This document shows, in pieces, positions 1-6,559 of a stretch of 24,212 nucleotides of DNA. Made by a program: the position numbers and the translations under genes. Every line of letters starts with the position of its first letter. Positions within the stretch are counted from its first letter, which is position 1. Below the pieces are notes generated by a model. It saw only the letters and a list, made by a program, of their open reading frames with translations, was not told where the DNA came from and did no database searches. The stretch is from a virus. Where the stretch lies: positions 1 to 24,212 of IMG/VR virus record IMGVR_UViG_3300009702_001269; one strand, written 5' to 3'.

Positions 1-999
1 AGCGAAAGCGGCCTCATTGGAATGGATACCCTGAACTTTCTCTGGAACCGCGAGCCGGACAGCAACCCAATGCGACATCTACCGGACCGTCTAAAAACAG
101 ACAATGGTGCCTTTAGTAAGCTGACAGAAACAAAGGAGATGCTGCGTGCTCTTGATATCAAATCAAAACTATCTGAACCATACAATCATGATTCGCAGGG
201 AAAAGTTGAAAGCGGGTTCGCAAGTCTGTGGCGATGCTTTGAGCTTAAATATGCCATCGAGAAGGGACCTGGTTACACGCTATATCTGAGCGAATACAAC
301 GAGCTTTTGCACTATTTCATGTCAGTAACAGATGCGCAGAAATATCACCCAATACTAAAGGGACAAACCAGAGAAGAGGTGTACCGGGAAGGAATACTTA
401 AGCATCAGCCAAGGAAAATAGATATCGACATCATGGAAATTGCTTGCAGGGTTAAAGAGTGTACGGTCACCGATTCTCTTAAGATAAGATATGGCGGTGA
501 AGAGTATCAGGCGCCCGTGTATGCCATCGACAAAAAGGTCAGAGTGTATAAAAACATGCGCGGTGAACTCATTGGAGAAATGATAGACGAATATCGCAAG
601 ACGTTTAAACTCTCCACGTTCAAATCGCGAGAGATAGACGATTTTACAAACAGGCCGCACCAGCGTTATTTGCAGAAAATTGGGCTTTTAGCTGAAAAGG
701 AAAATTCCGAAAAATTATCCGATAACAAGAAGCGTGCCCGACGAGTGTTTATGAAACCGAAAGCCATAAAAACAGTCCCCACATCACCTTTTGTCGAACG
801 CGAACAAAAGATGATTGAATTTCCCAATCCATACACAGCCAAGGCCTACATCGGCAAGCGGTTGCGCTGTTACAACCTGACCTATGAGGACGTCAAGGAC
901 ATTTTTGATAGCATCCTGGTCAAAGACTTAAGCAAGAAAACAATCAACAAGATGATTGATGAAGTCATCTTTGAAGTTGAAAAAGCCATCGCACTATAA
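1..999 (+). CDS. Mu-like DDE transposase, C-terminal part (5' end cut by window)
   Basis: The frame is open to base 1, so the gene starts upstream. The product catalyses strand cutting and joining during replicative transposition. Visible are the second and third catalytic acids: Asp in TDNGAF (nt ~100) and Glu in GKVESGF (nt ~208), exactly 35 residues apart. The first Asp lies off the window. Downstream, HPILKGQTREEVY followed by IRYGGEEYQAPVYAIDKKVRVY matches the Mu-transposase C-terminal beta-barrel domain. The tail is basic, then ends in a helical segment that in Mu A contacts the B ATPase and ClpX. The D(35)E spacing is shorter than the roughly 55 residues of Mu A and resembles the Tn552/IS481/TnsB type. 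A MuB-like ATPase gene follows closely, which supports the call. Family assignment is firm; the subfamily is inference. Confidence 0.9.
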   Translation, partial: SESGLIGMDTLNFLWNREPDSNPMRHLPDRLKTDNGAFSKLTETKEMLRALDIKSKLSEPYNHDSQGKVESGFASLWRCFELKYAIEKGPGYTLYLSEYNELLHYFMSVTDAQKYHPILKGQTREEVYREGILKHQPRKIDIDIMEIACRVKECTVTDSLKIRYGGEEYQAPVYAIDKKVRVYKNMRGELIGEMIDEYRKTFKLSTFKSREIDDFTNRPHQRYLQKIGLLAEKENSEKLSDNKKRARRVFMKPKAIKTVPTSPFVEREQKMIEFPNPYTAKAYIGKRLRCYNLTYEDVKDIFDSILVKDLSKKTINKMIDEVIFEVEKAIAL

Positions 1000-1021
1000 A
1001 CTAAATGGAGAGGAACTGCTC

Positions 1022-1198
1022 ATGACGAAAGAAGAGTTAAAACGGGCCGTTGCGGAGGAAGAGCTGAGCGATTTGATCACGCTTCGCAATGAATTAGAAG
1101 ATCATCTCGATCTTCTGTCTGACGAGATACGTGCCATCGATGAACGCGTAATCGCCTTGCGTGACAAGAATCCACATCTTGTCAACCATATCTTTTAA
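1022..1198 (+). CDS. small coiled-coil protein between transposase and ATPase genes
   Basis: A 58-residue, highly charged protein (MTKEELKRAVAEEELSDLI...) made almost entirely of predicted helix, with heptad-like leucines (LRNELEDHLDLLSDEIRAID). The start at 1022 is chosen because GGAGAGGA lies about 7 bases upstream. The frame extends further upstream but then overlaps the transposase and lacks a ribosome site. It sits 22 bases after the transposase and 24 bases before the ATPase, so it belongs to the transposition operon. I do not recognise a family. A role as a small accessory or regulatory protein of transposition is only suggested by position. Confidence 0.7.
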   Translation: MTKEELKRAVAEEELSDLITLRNELEDHLDLLSDEIRAIDERVIALRDKNPHLVNHIF

Positions 1199-1222
1199 CC
1201 AAAATAATGGAGTCACACAGCT

Positions 1223-2176
1223 ATGAACAGAAGAGTTATGGAACACTTCGGCGTTTTAGAGAAGAGAATCTATGTCAATACGCAGTTCAAGGCAAATGTG
1301 CAGGATATCAAGAATTCTATCTATGACAACGGGATGCTCGCCATTCTCGGCGCACCCGGTGCAGGCAAAACGTTGATGTTTAAGCATGCTGCACGCGCAC
1401 TACGCCTAAATGCGGATGATGCACCGATATTCATTCATGTTCGCAATAAGTACAAAGAGAAACTAACGATATCCAGCATTCTGAATGCGATCGTATTCGA
1501 TATTTCAAGCGAGATGCCGCGTCACGATTTGGAAGCACGCAGCCGCCAAGTCATAAGGCTTATGGGAAAACGTCACGTTGAGCACAAGCGCAACCTTTGC
1601 GTCGTCATAGAGGAAGCACATCGCTTACACTCAAATACACTGCGTGCCATCAAGGAGCTGCGCGAGGACGCCTTTGCAGGTATATCGCCGCTCTTCTCAG
1701 TCATTCTTTTGGGCCACGAAGAGTTGGGCGCAAAACTTGAATCTCGACGAGAGGTCTTCTGGCGGACAGAGATATTATCCTTGAACCAGTCCTCGGGGTG
1801 GATGGTTTATAACGACCGCATCGATTATCTGAAGGCAGTATATGGTGGTGCCATAAACAGCAACACCAGGCACAGAATTGCAACGCTCTATCGGGTACCG
1901 CTGGAAATGGATTTCTTTGTTGAGCAGAAGATGTCGGAAGCACAACGCGCAGGGATGAAACAGTTGAGCGAGGATTGCTTTGAAGCCTCTCCACGCGAAA
2001 TGAAAGAGGCTCTCGACGTGTCGCTCAAGCAAATAGCGGACGAAGCCGGCATCGGAAAAACGACTGTGCATGACGTTATTGCCGGAAGAAACGACTATAA
2101 GTCTGAGGCTGTTAAGGGTGCATTACAGCGTCTTGCAGAAAAAAAGCACAACGAAGATGTCAAGAAGGTTGCTTGA
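1223..2176 (+). CDS. MuB-like AAA+ ATPase, transposition target selector
   Basis: 317 residues. Walker A is GAPGAGKT (residues 43-50). Walker B is LCVVIEEAH (about 125-133) with the usual acidic pair. A sensor-like ILLGHEELG follows at 161-169 and arginines at 175-176. MuB-family ATPases bind target DNA as ATP filaments, stimulate the transposase and give target immunity. The C-terminal part (about 266-304, SLKQIADEAGIGKTTVHDVIAGRN) reads as a helix-turn-helix. Mu B carries its HTH at the N terminus, so the domain order differs here. A GGAG lies about 10 bases before the ATG. The gene directly follows the transposase and the small coiled-coil gene, the expected A-B arrangement of transposable phages. 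TniB/IstB-type ATPases are the alternative label. Confidence 0.88.
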   Translation: MNRRVMEHFGVLEKRIYVNTQFKANVQDIKNSIYDNGMLAILGAPGAGKTLMFKHAARALRLNADDAPIFIHVRNKYKEKLTISSILNAIVFDISSEMPRHDLEARSRQVIRLMGKRHVEHKRNLCVVIEEAHRLHSNTLRAIKELREDAFAGISPLFSVILLGHEELGAKLESRREVFWRTEILSLNQSSGWMVYNDRIDYLKAVYGGAINSNTRHRIATLYRVPLEMDFFVEQKMSEAQRAGMKQLSEDCFEASPREMKEALDVSLKQIADEAGIGKTTVHDVIAGRNDYKSEAVKGALQRLAEKKHNEDVKKVA

Positions 2177-2204
2177 TTCAAAGGTGATATAGGAGATAGC
2201 TGTT

Positions 2205-2426
2205 GTGGCAAGAGATGTGAACGGTACCCGTATATTGACAGGCCAGGAAGTGAAAAACGTAGAAACCGGAGATCATGGAATTGTCAAGAAGACAACCCAT
2301 ACAAATTTCACGGAGGTTTCGTTTTTCTCTTGCGAATATTCTAAGTGGGTAAGGTCTGAAAAATTGCAGGTCGTACCGACGACAATGAAACCAACGTTCA
2401 CGGCCCGGAATGACCGGCCGGAATGA
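2205..2426 (+). CDS. small hypothetical early protein (GTG start)
   Basis: 73 residues beginning at GTG, with AGGAGAT 7 bases upstream supporting that start. The middle (TGQEVKNVETGDHGIVKKTTHTNFTEVSF, split here by description only) alternates hydrophobic and polar residues in short strands with glycine turns, like a small SH3/KOW-type beta barrel. The C terminus is basic and proline-containing. It lies 28 bases after the ATPase gene and 34 before the Gam-like gene, so it is part of the early operon. No family is recognised, and a nucleic-acid-binding role is speculation. Confidence 0.65.
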   Translation: MARDVNGTRILTGQEVKNVETGDHGIVKKTTHTNFTEVSFFSCEYSKWVRSEKLQVVPTTMKPTFTARNDRPE

Positions 2427-2460
2427 TTAATCAACCACCTAATAAGGAGGCAAGCAAAAA

Positions 2461-2973
2461 ATGGCTGCCAAAAAAGAGCGCACGAGCGCGATAAAAAACG
2501 ATAGCGCATGCGACGATCGCATGTGCCGGCTCAAAGAGCTTGAAATAGAGCTGACCAGGCTGAACGCAGACCTTGACGATGAGATATTGGAGGCTCTAAA
2601 GCGGTACTCAGATCAATTACAGGATCTGCAGCTTCAGTATAATCAGAACGATTCAGACCTAAGGCATTACCTGGAAGCTGAGCAGGATCGCTTGTTCCAG
2701 TTCAGCAAAAGTATCAAGATGGTGTTCGGTGAACTGAAACGAAGTGAGGGCACGCCCTCCATCGTTATCGATGATCCCATGAAGACAGTTGCAGCATTGG
2801 AAAAGCTCGGACTCAATGATGCGATCACGGTGACCCGGGTGCCGAACAAGCAGGTTCTAAAAACATTCAATGATGCCACCCTGAAGAAGGTCTTTGCGAG
2901 ACGCGAACAGAGCCGGAGCGTAAACTACAAACTGCGTGCCGAGAAGCTGGAGACAAAGTCTGCAGCAGCTTAA
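2461..2973 (+). CDS. gam: Gam-like host-nuclease inhibitor, Ku-like DNA end-binding protein
   Basis: 170 residues. A long N-terminal helical hairpin (about 20-90, rich in Glu, Leu and Gln) is followed by a short beta/alpha region (about 90-150) with the pattern SIKMVFGELKR, then PSIVIDDPMKTVAALEKLGL, then a basic C terminus. Mu Gam has the same length and layout: a coiled coil, then strands in the order of threonine-rich strand, 'LKARGL' helix and a 'LNKEAL' helix. Mu Gam binds linear DNA ends as a dimer and blocks exonucleases, and is related to Ku. AAGGAGG lies 11 bases before the ATG. The position after the transposition ATPase fits the Mu early operon. The call rests on layout and motif similarity, not alignment. 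Confidence 0.72.
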   Translation: MAAKKERTSAIKNDSACDDRMCRLKELEIELTRLNADLDDEILEALKRYSDQLQDLQLQYNQNDSDLRHYLEAEQDRLFQFSKSIKMVFGELKRSEGTPSIVIDDPMKTVAALEKLGLNDAITVTRVPNKQVLKTFNDATLKKVFARREQSRSVNYKLRAEKLETKSAAA

Positions 2974-3017
2974 TGTCAGTCGCAATCGTCCGCTCCTCCT
3001 ATGTAATGACTATAACA

Positions 3018-3044
3018 AAGCAGGGCTATGTATTGGCCCTGCTT
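3018..3044 (+). terminator. hairpin at end of transposition operon, likely terminator
   Basis: A perfect 9-bp inverted repeat, AAGCAGGGC (3018-3026) and GCCCTGCTT (3036-3044), with a 9-base loop. It is followed by a mixed TATTCCT rather than a clean T run. It lies 45 bases after the gam-like stop and before the zinc-ribbon gene. It may be a weak or partial terminator. Confidence 0.5.
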
Positions 3045-3064
3045 ATTCCTAAAAAGGGAAGTGA

Positions 3065-3286
3065 ATGATGATTTGCCCCGAATGTAAAAACAAGAATTTC
3101 GAACAGACAGAGGACGTGCGCAAACCATTGCTGCACGAGGGTAAGGAATCCTATGACACGGTTAACTATCGCCGCTATTTTTGCCGCCAGTGTGGGTATG
3201 CTTTCATAACCACGGAAACATTTGAGAGAGCAGTAAAAATAAGGCGCAACATCCAACGGGATCTTTTCAAAAGTGGCAGCAAATAA
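3065..3286 (+). CDS. NrdR-like zinc-ribbon protein
   Basis: 73 residues with CPEC (4-7) and CRQC (40-43), a four-cysteine zinc ribbon. The stretch YRRYFCRQCGYAFITTETFERAV closely resembles the DNA-binding zinc ribbon of NrdR repressors (RRRxC..CGxRFTTFE). The ATP-cone domain of NrdR is absent, so this is a stand-alone finger, similar in size to the Ogr/Delta late activators of P2-like phages. A GGGA lies 5 bases before the ATG; a second ATG at 3068 is equally possible. The stop overlaps the next gene by 14 bases, so translation is coupled. It is plausibly a phage transcription regulator, but its target is unknown. Confidence 0.7.
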   Translation: MMICPECKNKNFEQTEDVRKPLLHEGKESYDTVNYRRYFCRQCGYAFITTETFERAVKIRRNIQRDLFKSGSK

Positions 3287-4076
3287 GAAGAGGGTCAACC
3301 AGTTCAACTCAGATATCAGAGATCTCGAAGCAAAGCTCGGATTTGAGGAATTTTACAAGATATTCCGCGCCAAAATTCTTGACCTGATGCAGCGAGCAGA
3401 AATCGGAGGGGAAACTCTAACCGCATTCAAAAGGCAAATAAATAAGGTAATTTCCCCTGAGTTCGCAGGATTCACAGACAGAGTGACGAGCGCCTACGGG
3501 GATGCGCTCGCTCTTGTCAATTCTCATTATCACGATGTTGGTCCGGATGTAACGCGTAATCTCAGCAAGATAGTCCGTCTTGAAAAAGTCAACCAGACGA
3601 GACTTGGGAACTACAAAGAAGGCACTGTCAGGGAGATTTCAAAAATACTAAGATCAGGAATCCTGGAAGGGAAAAACAGTGATGCTATCGCAAAAGATAT
3701 TGACATCATCGGCGGTAGAGTTTCATCTTTCGCCAATACAATTGCACGTACCCAGCTTAAAGGTTATGGCCAAACTGGTGTGGTGGAAAAAGCGCGAATA
3801 GGTGAGGTCTTCTTCTTCGAATATATTGGAATTATCCGTGCGGATACAAGAAAGTTTTGTATGGAGCTACTCAACCAAACGGACCCAACTTTTCACATTC
3901 AAGACATCAGACAGATGAGAAACGCACAAATAGGCAATCCGGAGAACTATTCCGGCGGTTTTAACTGTCACCATTATTGGGAGCCTGACCCTTTCTTTGA
4001 CGGCGAAAATTATGCTGTCAGTTTCTACACGACAGATGTCGGCAACCGCACCATTAAACTAGCGAGGCAAATATGA
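3273..4076 (+). CDS. MuF/SPP1 gp7-like head morphogenesis protein
   Basis: 267 residues from a GTG start. The N-terminal two thirds are helical. The C-terminal MuF signature is clear: SFANTIARTQLKGYGQ (about 152-166), a variable strand FFFEYIGIIRADTRKFCMELL split around residues 181-200, and the closing GGFNCHHYWEPD (228-239), equivalent to the usual 'GhPNCRC' ending. MuF proteins are minor capsid proteins near the portal (Mu gp30). Normally the gene follows the portal gene, but here portal is about 6 kb away on the other strand. The start overlaps the zinc-ribbon gene by 14 bases, and its ribosome site is weak, which suggests coupling. Confidence 0.82.
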   Translation: MAANKKRVNQFNSDIRDLEAKLGFEEFYKIFRAKILDLMQRAEIGGETLTAFKRQINKVISPEFAGFTDRVTSAYGDALALVNSHYHDVGPDVTRNLSKIVRLEKVNQTRLGNYKEGTVREISKILRSGILEGKNSDAIAKDIDIIGGRVSSFANTIARTQLKGYGQTGVVEKARIGEVFFFEYIGIIRADTRKFCMELLNQTDPTFHIQDIRQMRNAQIGNPENYSGGFNCHHYWEPDPFFDGENYAVSFYTTDVGNRTIKLARQI

Positions 4077-4177
4077 AAACAGCACTAATAAAAATTTTGC
4101 GGATAAGCTTTGTCATTATTGTCGTGGCAGCTGTGGCATGGCTCGTTACCATGTACTGGTTGGCACAGGGATTTTAA
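4073..4177 (+). CDS. 34-residue single-span membrane protein
   Basis: Starts with ATG overlapping the previous TGA (ATGA), a strong sign of coupling. Translation gives MKTALIKILRISFV, then IIVVAAVAWLVTMYWL, then a short AQGF tail: a basic N terminus followed by about 20 hydrophobic residues, so one membrane span. It sits directly before another small hydrophobic gene. Two adjacent small membrane proteins in a phage often are holin, antiholin or spanin parts, but nothing here identifies which. It could also be non-functional, though the tight overlap and the ribosome site of the next gene argue for a real gene. Confidence 0.55.
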   Translation: MKTALIKILRISFVIIVVAAVAWLVTMYWLAQGF

Positions 4178-4194
4178 GAGGAGGCATATTTCAC

Positions 4195-4389
4195 ATGGTT
4201 GACAAAATGAAACAGACAGGCGCCCTCAACACCTCGCAATCAAGGGGATCGATGACAATCGGAACGGCTCTGGCCACGCTCGTCATGGTATTTATACCAC
4301 ACGACTCGAACTTGATAATTCTTGGACCGGCTTTGGCTACTTTTTTTAACTGGGTCTTGCCGGCATCTCCACCCTGGAAGAAATCTTGA
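4195..4389 (+). CDS. small hydrophobic protein, holin candidate
   Basis: 64 residues from ATG 4195, chosen because AAGAGGAGG (4176-4184) precedes it and because the longer frame would overlap the upstream gene. After a polar N terminus (residues 1-19), MTIGTALATLVMVFIP forms one membrane segment. A short polar turn follows, then ILGPALATFFNWVLPA forms a second, with a basic KKS end. Two spans, small size and a charged C terminus fit a class II holin. No endolysin gene is visible nearby. The stop overlaps the TTG start of the next gene (TTGA). Confidence 0.6.
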   Translation: MVDKMKQTGALNTSQSRGSMTIGTALATLVMVFIPHDSNLIILGPALATFFNWVLPASPPWKKS

Positions 4390-4976
4390 AACTACCTTCC
4401 TTTATCTCAAAGTTCTATTCTGAAAAGCGCTACGCAGAACTCGTCTATTTCTTCCGTGCCCTATGGGATAACCAGGGTTCTCTCGCACTCAAGCGAAACA
4501 GGAATGCGGTCAACCGCATTAAGCAAGCCTTCACTCAAATAACCGGTCGGCCCGTCTATTCAAGTGGCCACATCAATCACAAATATTGGGATGAACAGAT
4601 TGCAAAGTACGCAGACCGCCTTGGGGTCGCGGCCCTTATCGATGACATGAAACTGAACGCCAACAAGAGGCCGCAGTCTATCGCCTTTTTTATCTACAGC
4701 AAGCACGGAGCCTGCCGCTGGGAAAACATGGTGATGCAGCAAATCGAAAAAGATAACCAGGCACGCAAGAAAGAAGAAAACGAGATGTATGAGGAGCTTG
4801 GGAGGGCCCTGCGACTGGCTGCACGGAAAAGTGAACCAGACTGGATGATACAAGCGCGGAAAAGGCTAACCATGTTGCGGCGCGAGCGCGAGCTCACATC
4901 GCCGGTAGCACGACATGAAATTGACCGTGAGATTGCAAGGATTGAGGCTAATTTGCAGAGGCATCATTCGAAATAA
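4386..4976 (+). CDS. hypothetical protein, 196 residues, helical and basic
   Basis: Starts at TTG 4386, overlapping the preceding TGA, with GGAAG about 4 bases upstream. The first 120 residues (KLPSFISKFYSEKRYAELV..., then RIKQAFTQITGRPVYSSGHINHKYWDEQIAKYAD) look like a compact mixed fold, possibly winged-helix-like, ending in PQSIAFFIY. The last 75 residues are charged helix (DNQARKKEENEMYEELGRAL, then arginine-rich repeats RKRLTMLRRERE and REIARIEANL) and probably form a coiled coil. No lysozyme or amidase motif and no membrane span are seen. I do not recognise the family. It is the last gene before a strong promoter and leader RNA. Confidence 0.7.
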   Translation: MKLPSFISKFYSEKRYAELVYFFRALWDNQGSLALKRNRNAVNRIKQAFTQITGRPVYSSGHINHKYWDEQIAKYADRLGVAALIDDMKLNANKRPQSIAFFIYSKHGACRWENMVMQQIEKDNQARKKEENEMYEELGRALRLAARKSEPDWMIQARKRLTMLRRERELTSPVARHEIDREIARIEANLQRHHSK

Positions 4977-4985
4977 TCTTTTTTA

Positions 4986-5016
4986 TTGACTTTTTTGGCT
5001 GGCCGCCATATATAAT
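4986..5016 (+). promoter_or_regulatory. strong sigma70-type promoter
   Basis: TTGACT (4986-4991) is followed after 17 bases by TATATAAT (5009-5016), giving a near-consensus -35/-10 pair (using TATATA as -10; TATAAT would give 19). Transcription would begin near 5023 and run into the structured leader and the BRO-N gene. Confidence 0.72.
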
Positions 5017-5022
5017 GGTATC

Positions 5023-5180
5023 TGAATTACGAAGCGGTTTGCCCCGCTTGCATAAGTGTGTGGCATTTTTTTTTGCCCCACCTATGACGGTGTTAATCCA
5101 TTAGCCGAGATCCCCGTAGCCGTGAGGAGCGGGGCGCCTGCTTCGTAAGCGCAGATAGATCTCGGCTTTATTTTTTATCT
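5023..5180 (+). ncRNA. structured leader RNA or small RNA upstream of BRO-N gene
   Basis: About 158 non-coding bases lie between the promoter and the next start. Several inverted repeats are visible. AGCCGAGATC (5103-5112) pairs with GATCTCGGCT (5158-5167). Inside that are CCCCG (5112-5116) with CGGGG (5130-5134), and GCTT with AAGC (5140-5150), which gives a three-way junction. A separate 9-bp match, TTACGAAGC (5027-5035) with GCTTCGTAA (5140-5148), links the 5' end to the inner hairpin, as a pseudoknot or an alternative fold. There is also a small AAGCGG/CCGCTT hairpin near 5032-5049 and a run of nine T (5066-5074). CACCT (5079-5083) could pair with AGGTG of the BRO-N ribosome site. No known riboswitch consensus is recognised. 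Confidence 0.55.
5103..5176 (+). terminator. intrinsic terminator in the leader of the BRO-N gene
   Basis: A perfect 10-bp stem (5103-5112 with 5158-5167) encloses two small hairpins and is followed by TTATTTTTT (5168-5176). The ribosome site of the next gene starts only 12 bases later. Most transcripts from the promoter at 4986 should therefore stop here unless the fold is changed, which is an attenuator layout. Confidence 0.6.
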
Positions 5181-5198
5181 AAATTGCGGAGGTGCAAC

Positions 5199-5795
5199 AT
5201 GCTACCTACCACGTTTCAATCCCACTTCATTCAAAGCGGCGGACACTACTGGATGCGAGGTCACAACCTTGGCAATCAGTTAGGATTTTCCCGTGCTGCC
5301 GACGGCATCAATCTAATCTACAATAGGAACAAGGAAGAGCTTGCACCCTTCACCATCAAAATGATGGTGGAGGGAGAAACAAGCCCTGCCCGCTACTACG
5401 ACGAACAAGGCTGCTACATTATAGCCATGCTGGCCAAGACACCACAGGCGAAAATATTCCGTAAAAACCTGGCACAGTTCCTGTCTGTGCTCAGGCAAGA
5501 GGCAGTTAACCTCGCAACCATGCAGGCTGAATACGACGACCTCCGCCTGAAAGTCGCTCAGGAACGCTGGAAACGTTACCTGCAATGCAGCGAGTTCAGC
5601 AATTCAAAGGCCGAGCGCTTGGTAGCGCTAAAGTCCAGCGGCTTACTGAGCATGCTGGAGCTAAGCAAAGTCTTTGGTTTGAGTGTGTCACAGATTTACA
5701 AGGTAATGAATATGTACCGGCAGGCCCAGGGCGATTTCAAAAACATGCAACCGCAGTGGCTTCAAGCCGCGAGGCAGCCATGCTTATCCGCATAA
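5199..5795 (+). CDS. BRO-N-type antirepressor-like protein with C-terminal HTH
   Basis: 198 residues. The start at 5199 is set by GGAGG 6 bases upstream. The N-terminal half (HYWMRGHNLGNQLGF about 16-30, then RYYDEQGCYIIAMLAKTPQAKIF about 70-92, then FLSVLRQ) follows the BRO-N pattern 'W....dv...LGy...' and 'gvy.LimlSktp.A..Fr.w....VL'. That domain is found in phage antirepressors and baculovirus BRO proteins and binds DNA or repressors. A coiled segment follows. The C terminus (AERLVALKSSGLLSMLELSKVFGLSVSQIYKVMNMYRQ, about 137-175) is a helix-turn-helix. It lies just after the structured leader and is translationally coupled to the next small gene. A switch role is inferred from family and setting. 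Confidence 0.7.
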   Translation: MLPTTFQSHFIQSGGHYWMRGHNLGNQLGFSRAADGINLIYNRNKEELAPFTIKMMVEGETSPARYYDEQGCYIIAMLAKTPQAKIFRKNLAQFLSVLRQEAVNLATMQAEYDDLRLKVAQERWKRYLQCSEFSNSKAERLVALKSSGLLSMLELSKVFGLSVSQIYKVMNMYRQAQGDFKNMQPQWLQAARQPCLSA

Positions 5796-5995
5796 GTTGG
5801 GAAGAGCGTGAGCAACTGGAGAACAATCTTAACATTTTGGAGGCCAGCATTCATGGCGCTTGTGCCATGTTGCACGAACACAAAGGCTACGATCGAACGA
5901 GCCAGGGCGTCTATCTGGCCCATCAATTGTTGAGCGACCAGTTGACCGAGATATTGGCGCGCCCTATAATAGTAGAAGATGTTAAGGTTGGGTAA
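5780..5995 (+). CDS. small hypothetical protein coupled to BRO-N gene
   Basis: 71 residues (MLIRISWEEREQLENNLN... to ...VEDVKVG). The ATG at 5780 lies inside the end of the BRO-N gene (16-base overlap), and GAGG sits 5 bases upstream, so translation is likely coupled. The frame is open further upstream but that part is the BRO-N gene read out of frame. The protein looks helical, with an acidic start and several leucines at helix spacing. No family is recognised. As the partner of a putative antirepressor it may be a small regulator; P1/P22-type systems carry such small genes, but this is inference. Confidence 0.6.
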   Translation: MLIRISWEEREQLENNLNILEASIHGACAMLHEHKGYDRTSQGVYLAHQLLSDQLTEILARPIIVEDVKVG

Positions 5996-6008
5996 ATCTA
6001 ATCACGTC

Positions 6009-6041
6009 AAGAAGCCGGCCTTTTAAAGGGGTCGGCTTCTT
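6009..6041. terminator. terminator hairpin between convergent operons
   Basis: AAGAAGCCGGCC (6009-6020) pairs with GGTCGGCTTCTT (6030-6041) over 12 bp with one G-U pair and a 9-base loop. It lies just after the plus-strand small gene and about 80 bases beyond the end of the minus-strand operon. T runs are weak on both sides. Being symmetrical, it could stop both converging transcripts. Confidence 0.65.
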
Positions 6042-6121
6042 GGTTTAAAGGCAATATGTATTGTTAAATGTATTAGCGTAACGATACGAAAGCGGACCCT
6101 TGAAGTCAAAGCTATTTATTT

Positions 6122-6559
6122 TCAGGTTAGATCGTGCGTATGGTCCATGATGGGAAGTGAGACGTCTATGATATGGAACCTGCTGTTGTCCATTGCAATC
6201 AATCCCGCCTGCACACCCTCAGTCTTAATGGCGTATGTGCCACCGCCACCGATTTTCGTAAACACAGAGTTATCGCGCAAATAATTAATCACAAGCGAGG
6301 ATAGCTGCAAGCCTGTGTCCTTGCTTTGCGATTTCTGCAAGGTCACACTCTGCGTAATGACAAGCAAATCGAAATTGTGCAGCGGGTCTTGTGCCATGGG
6401 AGAACCGTCCTGGTAATTTACCAGTACGGCCGGCATGAGCTGAGCAAGGTTATCGGCGTCCTGAATCTCGCCGGCATATTGCTTGATGGTCTTGATGGCC
6501 GCCGGTTCGAACTTGAGACTCAAATGTCTGATAAGCGCTTGCTGACAGTCAAACATCAT
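6122..6559 (-). CDS. Mu gp37-like (DUF1834) tail terminator/connector protein
   Basis: 145 residues. The pattern IKTIKQYAGEIQDADNLAQLMPAVLVNYQDG (described by parts, residues about 21-52), then DLLVITQSVTLQKSQSKDTGL and a C-terminal IIDVSLPIMDHTHD, fits the gp37 family of Mu-like phages, which sits at the head-tail joining region. Its start overlaps the stop of the gp36-like gene by 4 bases on the minus strand, the same gene pairing as in Mu (36-37). It is the last gene of the minus-strand operon, with a terminator hairpin about 80 bases beyond. The family call rests on pattern and neighbourhood. Confidence 0.65.
   Translation of the reverse strand: MMFDCQQALIRHLSLKFEPAAIKTIKQYAGEIQDADNLAQLMPAVLVNYQDGSPMAQDPLHNFDLLVITQSVTLQKSQSKDTGLQLSSLVINYLRDNSVFTKIGGGGTYAIKTEGVQAGLIAMDNSRFHIIDVSLPIMDHTHDLT

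Noticed and set aside
5103-5167. tRNA-like fold
   Set aside because: The closed stem with two inner hairpins looks vaguely like part of a cloverleaf, but there is no third arm of proper size, no T-loop consensus and a T run follows. A terminator/leader reading is better.
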